Of a stretch of DNA of 64,000 bases, positions 46,208-57,330 are shown one piece after another (the first letter of the stretch is position 1; each line of letters starts with the position of its first letter). This DNA is from Plasmodium coatneyi (lineage: Eukaryota > Apicomplexa > Aconoidasida > Haemosporida > Plasmodiidae): positions 1-64,000 of the forward strand of contig NC_033563.1 of the NCBI RefSeq assembly GCF_001680005.1, given 5' to 3'. The notes below the pieces were generated by a model, which saw only the letters and a program-made list of their open reading frames with translations, was not told the DNA's origin and ran no database searches. The position numbers were made by a program, and so were the translations under genes.

Positions 46208-47799
46208 CTAGGGATGATAACGTATATTTGTCCGGTGATGACTTGGTGCAGTATATGTTCCTGCTGCTGTTCTTCTTCTTTGAGATGGCCCTTCAAATAT
46301 GGTAGATGCTCCATCTGTGGAATACTCGGTGGAATATATTGTTGAATTGTCTGCTGTTAATGTGTCGAGGTCCCTTCCGACGGACCTTCCTTTTCTTGTG
46401 TTACTTCTATTGTTCCTCCTTGTTCCTCCTCCTTCATTTCCTGAAGAATGGTTACTAAACCAAGGGGGTAAAAGACCGTACTGAATGAAGAAGGGGACGA
46501 AAAAAAGGGGGGGGACTATGTACACATATATTCCATATATATACTGTATGTATATAATTATATATATCTGTATGTGCATATATATACATACACATATATG
46601 TATGGACATATGTATATATATGTTATATATATATATATATATGAACATATATGTAGGTGCATATACATATATGCATTTATATATAGCTCTATTATAAGTG
46701 TACTTATTACTTACCTTATATAAAAGAGAAGCAGCAAATCCAAGTGCTCCTATAGAAAATATAGACGAAATGGTGGTGATCATTGCTGTGTTAGTTTTAG
46801 GTGGGGCATATTTTAATTCTAATTGGACGTCTTTATAGATTGTAGTTCCCTCTGATGATTGCATTTCGCCTTTTTTTAAAGTGAGTGGGTTTTGTTTCTT
46901 ATTGTTGTTGTTTTTCGTTTCAAAAATATTTTTGAATTCAATACAATATAGGTCGATTTTGCCATGGCAATCTTCACTTACAGCACCAAAGGCTTTGTGT
47001 GCTTTTTCAAGATGTTCGTAGTACTCCTTCTCACAGGAGTAGTTATGAAGTTGTAGTTTCTCTTTTATGTTTTTGTAGTCAAAAGAAAAATCAAACACAG
47101 TTCTTCTTTTTTCGAAGAGATCCTTAGTGATGTTACTATTGTCTTTGTACATATTTTTACAATTGTCACTAACACCGAATTCGGAAAGTGCTTTGTATAT
47201 GTCACCCATAACCTCTATGAATTTTGTACCACTCGAAACTCTATCACTTTTCCATGCAAAGTCCCCTAACCAATAATAGAGGGCATGGCAGAATGCATCC
47301 CGCACTGATTCGTCCGACTCATCCTGCCTTTTTGAATGTATATAGCAGAGGCCATCTGCAATTTTTTGGGCTTCACTCTTAATTTCTTGGCATGCCTTTA
47401 ATTTGGACTCCACATTTCCTTTTTCATCAGTATAAATGCAGTATGATGAATTTTCGCCGAGGTCCTTATAGAAACGGATCTTTGAATCTCGCTTCTCCCA
47501 ATCCCCTACCTGTAGAGGTGGTGGTTGGAAGTGTAGGAATATGTATGTATACATAAATATATATGTATATATATATATGTAGTTATATATGTGTATATAT
47601 ATGTATATATATATGTGTATATATATGTATATGTGTGTTTTACACATATGTATTATTTCATTTCTTATGTACTTTTATTTTTTTTATTTCTACCACAATG
47701 TAAGCATAAATTATAGTATTTCATTCCACATGTATGGAAATGTGCACTCCTTGAATAATGTAAGGTAACCTTTAGGAATTGATCTCCTCCTCCAGCCAT
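46208..47799 (-). CDS. KIR protein
   Basis: About 365 residues. Exons: 47770-47799 (MAGGGDQFLK, donor GTTACC), 46715-47509, 46208-46480. Ectodomain: VGDWEKRDSKIRFYKDLG, LCYIHSKR, CHALYYWLGDFAWK, CKNMYKDNSNI, DLFEKRRTVFDFSFDYKN, LYCIEFKNIFET. The juxtamembrane segment is YKDVQLELKYAPPKTNTA, then a membrane segment ending AASLLYK. Tail: YGLLPPWFSNHSSGNEGG, ending TNIRYHP. Intron 2 (46481-46714, 234 bases) has no in-frame stop, so a retained intron would still give one continuous protein. Clear paralogue of the gene at 61344-62820. Confidence 0.88.
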
Positions 47800-48691
47800 T
47801 GTTAATGTGTTTGTGCGTGTGTTCGTGTGTGTATATATTTCTTCCGTTGTATATATGTATATAATAAGTTTATATTCGAAGTTGTATGTGTGCTGTTCTT
47901 CCTTATGTATGTTTATACATATTCCTTATACAGGAGTATGTATGTATTAAATGAAAAGGAAGGTTATAATATAAAAGAAAAAAATTGTATTCACTATATA
48001 GGAAGAAATATATATATACACTACGACACTAACAACACTTTTTTTATAATACACATTCCTTTCTTTTAATAGTGGGCCCAACAACAACAATAATAATAAT
48101 AATAATACATAATAATAATATATAATAATGTATAATAATAACAATAATTTTTTTCCTACATTTTTATCCCCTTCTTCCCCCTCTTCTTTTTTTTTCCTTT
48201 TTTGCATGTTGGACTGTGTTGGAAAGGAATGCTGGAAGGGTGGATTTTTTTTTTTTTTTTTAGGTGTAAGGGTGATTAGTATGCAGGTTTTTTGGGAGGG
48301 GGTGGGAGAGAGTGTGTATGGGGGGTTAGTATGCATCTTCGTGTGTAGGGGGTGTTAGTATGTATTTGTGTAGTGGCTGGGGGGGGTGTTACATTTTTTT
48401 TTTTTTTTTTTTCTCATAAAAGGGAATAGAATTATTAAGGATGTTATCATCATAAATTGTATAGAATAGAACTAAAAACCATATCGCTCCTGATTCAAAT
48501 TACCATAAATCCTATATGCATATTTATTGTGCACATTTTAATTACTTCTTTCTTTTAAAAAAATATATATTTGTACACACACACTCAAAAAAAAAAAATT
48601 ATAAAAAATAAAAACATCGCCACTTTTAAACATTCTTTTTTTACATTAAAAAAAAGAATAAAACAAACAAAAAAGAAGCAAAAGTAAAAAA
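47800..48691. promoter_or_regulatory. Divergent KIR / secreted-protein intergenic region
   Basis: About 890 bases between divergent start codons, so both promoters should be here. The whole stretch is similar to 62821-63769 for its first two thirds (GTGTGTTCGTGTGTGTATAT, GTATATAATAAGTTTATATT, (TAA)n near 48085-48130, then a G-rich stretch around 48240-48390). The last third resembles the upstream region of the gene at 25596 instead. Confidence 0.5.
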
Positions 48692-49783
48692 ATGGCTCCT
48701 TTTACAAAACATTCAATACTCACCTGTACCCTATCCTTCCTGTTTTTGTGCTTATGGCAACATCCCAACTACGTAAGATAAGAACTGTTACACCTATAAA
48801 AAAATTCGACGCACACACATTTATTATAACTAACTTCTATGGTCCTTATTAAAAATATAAAAAGAAAAGGAAGAAAAAAAAAAAAATTTTCCACGACCAT
48901 AACAACCTTCCTTCAACCTACCATCCCTAACAACCTTTTTCTTTTATTTTAGGTGTGCGCTTTAAGCTCATCATCCAAGGGTGTCGAAACTAAGAAGAGA
49001 AGTACCACCCCTGGTATGGGTGTAAAAACATCACTAAAATCCAAGTGGAGTGATGATGATACATCATACCAGGATGACGTCCCTTTACAGAAGGAAAGAA
49101 TAGACGCTTTCTTTGATCAGAACGATATAAAATTATTTCACCGACTCCATGCAGCAAGAAGTCGGAAAAATGGTAACAATGGAAGCCCCCAAATGGATAA
49201 TGAGGGTGCTTCCTATCACCCCTTTTGGAAGAACCGTTGCCACTCCGGTGCAATAGACCGCTCTTTGGACAACACTTGCTCCATGGACAGTTCCAGTTCC
49301 TCCATGGAAAGCACTTACTCCATGGAGAGCAGTTCCTCCATGGACAGCACTTGCTCCATGGATAGTCTCTTTGAGGAGCGAAGTGATGACTATCATTATG
49401 ATGATTATTCAACAACACCACATATAAAAAATGGAAAAGCAAATAACAGAAGAAGAAATGTGTTATTCCAACCTAGGGAATTCCAACCCATGAACATTCG
49501 ACCTAGGGGATTTCGACGTAGAGGACTTTTTAATAAACTGTTGCATGCTATAAAAAGAAGATTATGGACAAGAAAAGGGGAAGCATTCCTGTCACCGTTC
49601 TTTTCATCACCTATCGTATTAACTCTTTCCGTGTTATATTTTTTAGCTTTGTGTTGTGTTGGTTTAATTGTGGCCCTTTCTATAGGCAGTCCACCACCAC
49701 CTTATCCATGGATGACAAGTGGATTTGCCATTGTTGCTTTTATGGTATGTATTCTTTTGAGTGTACGTTTAGGAACAAAATGA
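48692..49783 (+). CDS. Putative secreted/exported membrane protein, two exons
   Basis: Exon 1 48692-48772 (donor GTAAGA), exon 2 48953-49783 (acceptor TTTTAG), phase 0, 303 residues. Exon 1 is a signal-like peptide (MAPFTKHSILTCTLS, FLFLCLW). Exon 2 starts VCALSSSSKGVETKKRS, has DDVPLQKERIDAFF, LFHRLHAARSRKNG, a Ser/Met repeat stretch of CSMDS and YSMES units, a basic Arg-rich region, and two hydrophobic segments around GSPPPPYPWM. It is a close paralogue of 25596-26848; the Ser/Met repeat count differs. No RxLxE/Q/D motif is evident. Function unknown. Confidence 0.83.
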
Positions 49784-51106
49784 ACCGTACCAAACCGAAC
49801 CAAGCCGTTTCGGAGGAACCGTTAACTGAACCGTGTCGAACCACACTGAACAGTATTGAACCGTTGTTAGGGGTGGAAGGAAGATTGTTAGGAGTGTTTG
49901 GTGGAAGGAAAGATTGTTAGGGGTGGTTGGTGGAATGGAAGGTTGTTAGGTGCGTTAGAATGATTTTTTAGGTGTAGAAGCAAGGTTGTTAGGTGGTTTG
50001 TGTTAGGCGGATGGAAAGGTTGCTCGCTTTTTTTTTGAGAGGAAAATATTAAAAAAGTAAAATAAAAATGAGAAGAAAAAAAGAAGAAAAAAAAGGAAAA
50101 AGAAAAAAAAAGGAATCGAGCATAGTGTGTAGGGGGGTGCAGTTCTTTCGGGTAGGAGTAAGGTTCTGTTAGGGGTGGAATGGAAGGAAGGGCACTTCCT
50201 TTAAGGAGAAAAAAAAAAAAAAGAACAAAAAAATGGGGAGGGAGGAAGGTGTGCAGCTGGGTGCAGATTTGGGTATTAGGCGTGGAAGGAAGTATGAAGG
50301 AAGGTGCACCTGGAGGGAAGTTGTTGAAGGAAGTATGTACAAAGGTGCACGATAGGGAAGATAGCCACAGAGAAAGAAAGAAAAGGAAGGAAAACAAAAA
50401 AAATAGAAGGAAATAAATAAAAGAGGAAGAAGAAAAAAAAAAGGAAGGAAAGTGTGCACGATGGTGCACTTAGGGGTTGTAGGTGTAGGGAAGGTTCCTA
50501 GGGGCATTATAATGAAAGGGTATAAGGGGTTTGTGGTTATGGTGTAGGGGTGGAAGGGAGATTCATAGGGGTATAAGGATGAGGAGTTATGGGTGTAGAG
50601 TGTAAGGGTTTCAGAATGAAAGTTGCTAGGGGTATTAGAATGAAGGTTTAGGGGTGTGAGTGTAGGTTTTAGGGTGTGTGGGCAGGGTGTAAGGGTATTT
50701 GAATAAAAGGATTAGAGGTGTTGTGTGTAGGTGTAAGGGTATTAGAATAAGAGGGTTATTGGTATTAGAATGAAGGGTTAGGCGTGTGAGGGATAGGGTG
50801 TAAGGGTATTAGAATGAAAGGTTAAGTGTGTTGAGGTAGGGTCTTACTAGGTTAAGAAACAGCAATATAGCATGCTATTTTAATGTTTAAGGGGGTTGCA
50901 CACCCGAAGGTTGTAATAATGAAAGAAAAGAAGAAAAACGAATAGGTAGAAAATTGAGGAAAATAAAGGTTTAAAGAAGGAAAAAAGGAAAAAGGGAAAG
51001 GAGCCCTTGAATTAAAAGTGAACTATTTCGTTATTATAGGAATATTCTATAATAATATTCATAGGGAAAATATTTACGTATTTTATCAGCTCCATGTAAA
51101 TTCATC
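49784..51106. other. Intergenic, G/A-rich minisatellites
   Basis: Starts with GGAAGGTTGTTAGG units (49865-50000), then purine-rich DNA with A runs, then an irregular array of GGTATTAGAATGAAAGG and GGTGTGAGGGTAGGGTGTAA units (about 50490-50845). Similar repeats precede the other SICAvar-like gene (33846-33945). No gene seen. Confidence 0.6.
50490..50845. repeat. TAAGGGTATTAGAATGAAAGG array
   Basis: Imperfect units of roughly 35-45 bases containing AAGGGTATTAGAATGAAAGG and GGGTGTGAGGGTAGGGTGT, G-rich on the plus strand, just upstream of the SICAvar-like first exon. Confidence 0.8.
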
Positions 51107-54100
51107 ATGCCGAAGCTATTAGTGGACCTACTAGTAAAATGGGTGGAGAAGAGGCAAATACAGAAGGGAGAGGATTTTAAGGTATGAAGGAAAGAAGGAA
51201 TAAGAAGAAAAGAAGAAATAAGAAGGAAAGAAGGAAAAAGAAGGAATGAGGAAAGAAAAAAGGAAAGAAGGAATAAGGAGGGAAGTAAAAGAAGGTGTCT
51301 AAAGAGGAGGAAGGGATGAAGTGGTCTAAGGAGGAGGAAGAAAGAATGGGTATAAGGAAGGAAGGAAAGAAAAGAAAGATAGAAAAACGAAAGGAAAGAA
51401 AGGAATGAAAGAAAAAAAAGGAATGAAAGAAAAAAAAGGAAGTATGGTTCTAGATTTAGGGTTCAGCGAAGGTGGGTTCCGGGTTAAGGGTAAGGTGGAA
51501 AATAGGTGTCTTGTGTGGAGAATAAGTGGAAAAATGGAGAATAAGACTTCGGGTTCAGGGTCTAGGGTCCAGGGAGTACAAGTATGGGTTAGAGTATTAA
51601 GATAGGGTTTATGATATGAGGGTAGGGTTGAGGTTGTGAGACTAGGGTGTAAGGGTATTAGAGTGAAGTTTGCGGGTGTGAGAATAAGGTTGAAGGTTGT
51701 TAGAGTGAAGGTTCACGGCGTAAGAGTAGGTTTGGGGTTATTAGAATGAAGGGTTCAGGGTGTGAGAGTAGGGTTCCGGATGTAGAAGTGGGTTCAATGA
51801 TATAGGAGTTAAGGTTCAGCGTGGAGAATTAGGTGTTCCGGGTATAGAATGAAGGTTGAGTATGTAAGAGTAGGTGTTAGGTTATGAGGATAGGGTTCAT
51901 TGATTAGAGTTCAGGGTTTAGAGTTAATTGTTTAGTGTTCGGATTTAGGATTTCTGGGTTTTTGCGTATAGGGTTCAGGGTTCTGGTTTCAGGGTTTTTT
52001 ATCCTGGTGTTTAAAAAATAAAAGGTGTTTTTGAGAGAGGAGATCTCCTCGCAGACAAACCAACCTCCGATAATTTAAAAGAGGAGCCTGCCAGGAATAT
52101 TTCCTCGCAGACAGGGCAACCAGAAACTGTGTCCAAGCGGACAAGGGGAAGTGGAGAACTAGACAAAGGGGGAAAGGAAACCGGAAGAAGGGAGGAAAGG
52201 AAACAGGACAAGGGGGGAAAGAGACCGGAAAACCGGGGAAAGAAACCGGACAGGGGGATTCAACCAGGCACCGCGTCCAACCGGATAAGGGGTAACCGGA
52301 TAAGGAGCAACCGGACAAGAAGCAACATTTGGAGTGCACCCTGGAAAGGGTGCATGTGGAAAAAAGAAATAAGAAAAAGGAGAAGGAAAGAAGAAGGAGA
52401 ATGATGAAAAGAGAAGGAAGGAGGAAAGGAAAGAGTAAGATAAAAGGTAGGTTGAAGGAAAGGAGAAGATGAAAGAAGAGGAAGGTAGAAGAAAGGAGAA
52501 AGGAAGGAGGAAATGGCAGGAATGAAAAGAAAGAAAGGAAAGGAAGAAAAGGAAGAAGATGAAAGAAGGAGAGGAGGGTAGAAGAAGGAAAGAAGAATCT
52601 ACCCTACCACCACCACTCTTTCATACGCACACTCCTTCCTTCAAACTCCTTCCCTCACTCACTCAATCCGTTTCTTCCTGTCTTACTTCCTTCTTATAGT
52701 TGTAGAGTGTAACGATGGTAACTTATGTAAACGTGCACAATGTGTAACACAAACATGGAGTAAAATTAGATCACATGGACGCGCAGAGAAGCCAGAGGTC
52801 AGAAGGGGGCAGTTTATATATTTTTTCCTTACACTCTAACAATACACAATGAATATAAAAAGAGCGAAATGCATGTTCGAAGGAAATGTGAATTAATACT
52901 TTGTACCCGTATTAAATATATATATGTACATGTTCCCCTCTCCCGTCCTACATGTACAGAGTGCAGTTTGGGTTGACTTCCCAGATATATTGGAAAAGCT
53001 GTCTAAGGCTATAACTGATGAAAGCACAGATGATGATGGTCTGTGTGAAGGCATAGCAAAGAAATCTAGTGGAAAGAAGGATGCAAATAAAAAAGCATGC
53101 CAACTTATTGTTAAAGGTTTAACGCATATTTATGGTATTGACTTGTCTCATGATGAGAAAGATCAGCAGAACCCTTTTCTGAACCAATGGTTTCAACAAA
53201 CTATGGCATGTCTTTTATTAAATGCATTCGCAAAACAAATGGAAGATAAGTGTCCTAACACGAAGGATAGCATAAAACAGGCCTTCGGATTCATGAATCA
53301 AATTAAAGGAAAAAAATGTGAGAAAACTTACCCATGTGTTCCCTGCCAGAGGGAAGAAAACTATGAAGGTTGCAAAGTAGGTGAACAGAACCTAGGGATC
53401 AAGTTGAAAGAATTATTCGAGAACAATAGCAAAAACAGCGAAATAGAACAAACTCTGGAGGACATATGTAAGCAGAATGCGAAGGCGCAGTCTAAGAGCC
53501 CAGAAACTATCACAAACCAAGAACAGCTACCCGATGAAACAGGTAAGGAGAGTGGAAGTTCAAAAGGGGATGAGTGTGTGTGGGGGGGGGTTGTGAACTT
53601 TCGGAAATGTCGATAATAACAAAACATGCTCACCCCCCAAAAATGGAAGATGATCCTGTTGTGTGCCTTGGATGATTGAGTCTGGTGGTGCGTGCTCATA
53701 TTCAGGTCGACATTATCACAGATTCTAAGGAGAAAAAGTTCATGTTACCAATGATCCCGATCCTTCCAATCATGGCCCCTTTCCTTGCAGAAACCAGTGA
53801 AGATCCAAATTCAAAGGGATCCGGTGAGGACACCTCCCTAAATGGTCCCGAAGCTCCGGCTCCTCAACCCAATGATCAAGGTAATATTACTTCAAAGGAA
53901 GGAACATTACCTTCCTAAGAGAGAAGGAAGGGAAAGGGAACGAAACCTTCCTCAGAAGGAGGAAGGAAGGAACGGAAGAAGAAAGGAAGTGAATACTTCC
54001 TTTCTTTACACCCTTTCATTCTACCACCCCCAACAACCTTCCGTCTACCACCCCTATGAACCTGCACTTCCTTTGATCTTGCGCAAGAATTGCGTGCACC

Positions 54101-55235
54101 CAGGAAAGGGTGCACCTACAACATTTTAGGGTCATACTATGGCACTGAACTATATGAAAACAACACATCCACCCTTCCATTTTCTTCCTTTCACTCACTA
54201 CTTCAACTTCAGAAACTGCTCTTGCAGGACCAGCTGCTCCTGCCCAACTCAGTCATCGGATAAACCACGCTAAACTTACTTCATACCTTCCTCTTGCTCC
54301 TGCCGTGCTTGGTATTTCTATTATGAGTTATCTCCTTTGGAAGGTAAGAAAACAAAAGAAAAAAATAATATTTTTTCCGCGAAAAAATAAAAAAATATAT
54401 ATACTTTTTCGGAAAGAAAAGAAAAAAAAAAAAAAAAAAAAGGGTTTAGGATTCCGCGCTTAAGTTCCGCGTTTCAGTGTATTGGATTTCGCATTTTAAG
54501 GATGTTTGTAGGATTTCACATTTTAGGGGTGTATGTGTAGAGTTTTTCACAATTTAGGAGTGTGTTTGTGTAGGATTTCAGGGTTTAGGGGTGTATGTGT
54601 AGGATTTCCCATTTTAGGGTGTGTGTATGTAGGATTTCCCATTTTAGGGTGTATGTATAGGATTTCGTATTTTAGGGTGTGTGTATGTAGGATTTCGCAT
54701 TTTAGGGTGTGTGTATGTAGGATTTCGCATTTTAGGGGTGTATGTGTAGGATTTTACATTTTAGGGTTTGAAGGAGTAATTACTGTTGCGTGTGAACAAA
54801 CATATCGCACCCCTATTAAAGAAACCTTTTTTTCTCTTTCCTTTTTTTTTTTTTTTTTTGGTTCAGTATTTTTCCCTTGTTGGTAAGTCAAGAAAACGTT
54901 ACAGAAGAGCTTATCAAGCACGTGGTCCAACAGTACAAGAACAAACGCTTGCTCATGTGGACGACCAGGCAAATGGTCCACATGCATATACCTTAGGAAA
55001 GGAACGCAAACCAAGATCAGCTCGAACCAGGAGGAAAAAACGTGCCGTTCGTCGCCGCATGATTATTGATATCCATTTAGAAGTCTTAGACGAATGTCAA
55101 AAAGGGGACCTACATTCGACGAAGGAGGACTTTTTTGAAATCATTGTGGAAGAATTTATGGGACTAGGGTTTAGGGAGGAAGACTTTGTTCCTAAGGAAC
55201 ACGTTCAAAGTTCAGATTCCGGGTTTAGGGTGTAG
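51107..55235 (+). CDS. SICAvar-like antigen, compact gene
   Basis: Exons supported: 51107-51181 (MPKLLVDLLVKWVEKRQ, donor GTATGA; typical SICAvar start), about 52708-52797 (CNDGNLCKRAQCVTQTWSK; acceptor and donor GTCAGA uncertain), 52960-53542, 53791-53880, 54213-54343, 54867-55235; about 445 residues. The third exon is a cysteine-rich domain (LCEGIAKKS, KKACQLIVKGLTHIYGI, CVPCQ) ending in phase 1. Two short phase-1 linker exons follow, the second carrying the membrane segment (YLPLAPAVLGISIMSYLLWK). The last exon is the conserved tail (RKRYRRAYQARG, RRRMIIDIHLEVLDECQKG, ending SDSGFRV). Only one or two cysteine-rich domains remain, as in short SICAvar forms. The long first intron is full of repeats. 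Confidence 0.78.
51440..52000. repeat. Degenerate telomere-like tract in SICAvar intron 1
   Basis: Many GGGTTCA, GGGTTTA and AGGGTTCAGGG words in degenerate context (for example around 51555-51575, 51745-51760, 51895-51925 and 51965-51995). They are G-rich on the plus strand, the opposite orientation to the telomere at base 1. Interstitial GGGTTYA repeats are known in P. knowlesi. Confidence 0.75.
52130..52325. repeat. CCGGACAAGGGGNAA minisatellite
   Basis: Degenerate units such as CGGACAAGGGG, CCGGAAAACCGGGG, AACCGGATAAGG and AACCGGACAAG. Unusually GC-rich for this window; inside the first intron of the SICAvar-like gene. Confidence 0.8.
54094..54115. repeat. GTGCACCC inverted repeat in SICAvar intron
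   Basis: GTGCACCC, six bases, GGGTGCAC: an 8-bp perfect stem. A nearly identical hairpin (GTGCACCC, TGGAAA, GGGTGCA) lies at 52334-52354, in an earlier intron of the same gene. Confidence 0.75.
54480..54770. repeat. 30-bp repeat in final SICAvar intron
   Basis: About nine imperfect units of TTTTAGGGTGTGTATGTAGG followed by ATTTCGCA between the membrane exon and the tail exon; same unit and same intron as 36905-37078. Confidence 0.92.
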
Positions 55236-55781
55236 TAAATATTTTTCCTGTTTTTTTCGTATTGTACGGAAGTCTTTAGGTTCATGTGTATGTGATATAA
55301 GTGGAAGTGAAAAAAATTTTTCGCTTCATTTTGACTTGTTTGGGATAATTTTTTTTTATTCCAGATTAAAAAAAATGCTTATTCATTCTGTTATAAAATT
55401 TTTTAACTTCATAAATTTTTTTTTTGTTTTTTTAAAATACAAGAATATTTCTTTAAAGAAGGTGAGCAACGTTTTTCTTTTTCCGCGCCAGCCACTTGGG
55501 AGTATTCTTTCCTTATGTGCTTATTCAAACTTACAAATGTAGGGAAAAAAGAAAGAAGAAAGAAAGAAAAAAATTAATGAAATATGGAGAAAAGAAGGAA
55601 GGAAAAAAAAAAGAAGGAAAGGTAAAGAAAGGAAGAATGGTCATTTTGCATCTTTCCTTACACTATATATATAAACTGTGCACAGTGTTATTTTGTCCCT
55701 CCCGCTCTTGAGCGAAGGGGCACACACTCATTCAACATTCCAAATGAGTGTTACATTACAAAGTGTTACACAACGGCGGTG
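55236..55781. other. Intergenic, convergent 3' region
   Basis: AT-rich spacer between a plus-strand SICAvar-like gene and a minus-strand KIR gene, similar to 37903-38427. Contains A-rich runs near 55540-55630 and ACATTCCAAATGAGTGTTAC repeats near 55735-55775. No gene seen. Confidence 0.55.
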
Positions 55782-57156
55782 TTACATCCGACCGTAACTT
55801 ACATTCGTTCTTTGATGATGACCTGGTGTATTATTATTTGTCGTATTTGTTCCTGCTCTTGTTCCCCTTTTGGGTGGTGATCTATCATATATGGTAGACA
55901 TTTTTGTGGAATCTGCTATGGTTGAAACTGTTGTGGCTGAAGCTTCCGTTAATGTGTCGAACCCATTCCTGATGGTGGATCTTCTTCTTCTATTACTTCT
56001 TCCGCTGCTTCCAGAAGAATGGTTACCAAACCAAGAAGACCATGGTTTATACTGAAGGGAAGGGGTGGTAGGTGGGTTGTTAGGGTGGTGGGTGGTAGGG
56101 TGGAAGGAAGGTTGTTAGGTGGTAGAATGATGTTGTAATGGTATTAGTATGATTTTGCAAGGGTGCTGGAAGGAAGGTTGTTAGGGGTGGCAGGTGGGTT
56201 GTTAGGTGGTAGAATGATGTTGTAATGGTGGTAGTATGATGTTGTAAGGGTGCTGGAAGGAAGGTTGTTAGGGGTGTTATATTTTTAGTATTTCAATTTT
56301 AATTATAATTGTAATTATGATGTGCAATTATTACCTTATATAGAAGTAATGGAGCACCAATTGTTCCTAAGATGCCGAATATAGAAGAAAGGGAGGAAGT
56401 GGTGGTGGCTTTATTTCGGGCTTCGTTTGCTTCACGTTGGATCTTTTTTATTAGTACTTCCATTTCTTGGTGGAGATTAGCTATATCACAATGTACAGCA
56501 TAGGTAGTATTGAAGTCTTTACAATATGATTTCACGTTATGGCCGGAGTCACCTGTGCACTTATCCTTCATGGTTTTGCATGCTGTGGAAAGGGTGGTCC
56601 AATAGTTGGCCCATTCCTTTGCGCAGGAGATAGCAGTTGTACCTAGTTCCCTCTGTACCTCACTATAATCGTGGTAATAACCGAACACTCCTTTCATTTG
56701 CTCGAATGTAGTTTCGTCTATTTCTTCGTACTTAAATTTACACTTCGTTCCACTAGTGCAGGAAGAAGTGTTTTCCAGCGTAGTGTAAATTTTATCCAAA
56801 ATCTCCGAAAGTGTTTTACCATTTAAGTGAGGCCAGTATTTGTGTCCGAACCAATAATAAAAGAGGCGGCAGGGTGCATCCCCGTAATCCTGTTTCCCAT
56901 TCTGCTGACATGCGTATAAGTAAGCGTTGTCGATTTTTGCAGCATCATCAATAATTTTCGTACAGTGCGAACAGGTAATCCCTAATTGGGACTTTAATTG
57001 TGCAACACCACTACCTTCGGTACCCCCATCACCGCTATATCCCTCCGTGTTACTCTCGAAATTTGAATAGAAAGAGTTATCTAAGGTTAATGTCTCAGTA
57101 ATTGACCCTATTCTACACGTCTGCCGAGGTGGGTGTTATGTGTGTGGGACATATAT

Positions 57157-57201
<45 letters not shown>

Positions 57202-57330
57202 ATATATATGTATATTTTTCCTTTATTTTACATGACAGCATGTATAAAATGCTTCATGCTCATTATGCTTCCTTTTATACTGTACACAAAAGGCGGACAA
57301 ACCTGTAATGGTCATTACCTTCTCTGCCAT
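55782..57330 (-). CDS. KIR protein, coiled-coil stalk type
   Basis: About 355 residues. Exons: 57319-57330 (MAEK, donor GTAATG), 56335-57120, 55782-56051. The ectodomain has no methionine in its first 107 codons but is fully open: ITETLTLDNSFYSNFES, YLYACQQNGK, CRLFYYWFGHKYWPHLNGK, CKFKYEEIDETTFEQM, FGYYHDYSE, YCKDFNTTYAVHCDI. The stalk is a charged helix (LIKKIQREANEARNKA); the membrane segment ends APLLLYK. Tail: YKPWSSWFGNHSSGSSGRS, ending TNVSYGRM. Intron 2 holds the G-rich minisatellite (56055-56280). Same subgroup as 22827 and 38428. Confidence 0.85.

Noticed and set aside
52129..52404. Plus-strand frame of 91 codons rich in Arg, Lys and Gly
   Set aside because: Arises from the CCGGACAAGG minisatellite in a SICAvar intron. 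The open frame upstream (DLLADKPTSDNLKEEPARN) is intriguing but has no convincing splice sites.
53676..53918. Plus-strand frame starting VDIITDSKEKKF as a separate SICAvar exon
   Set aside because: Its acceptor gives phase 0, which does not fit the phase-1 donor at 53543; the internal acceptor at 53790 fits exactly.
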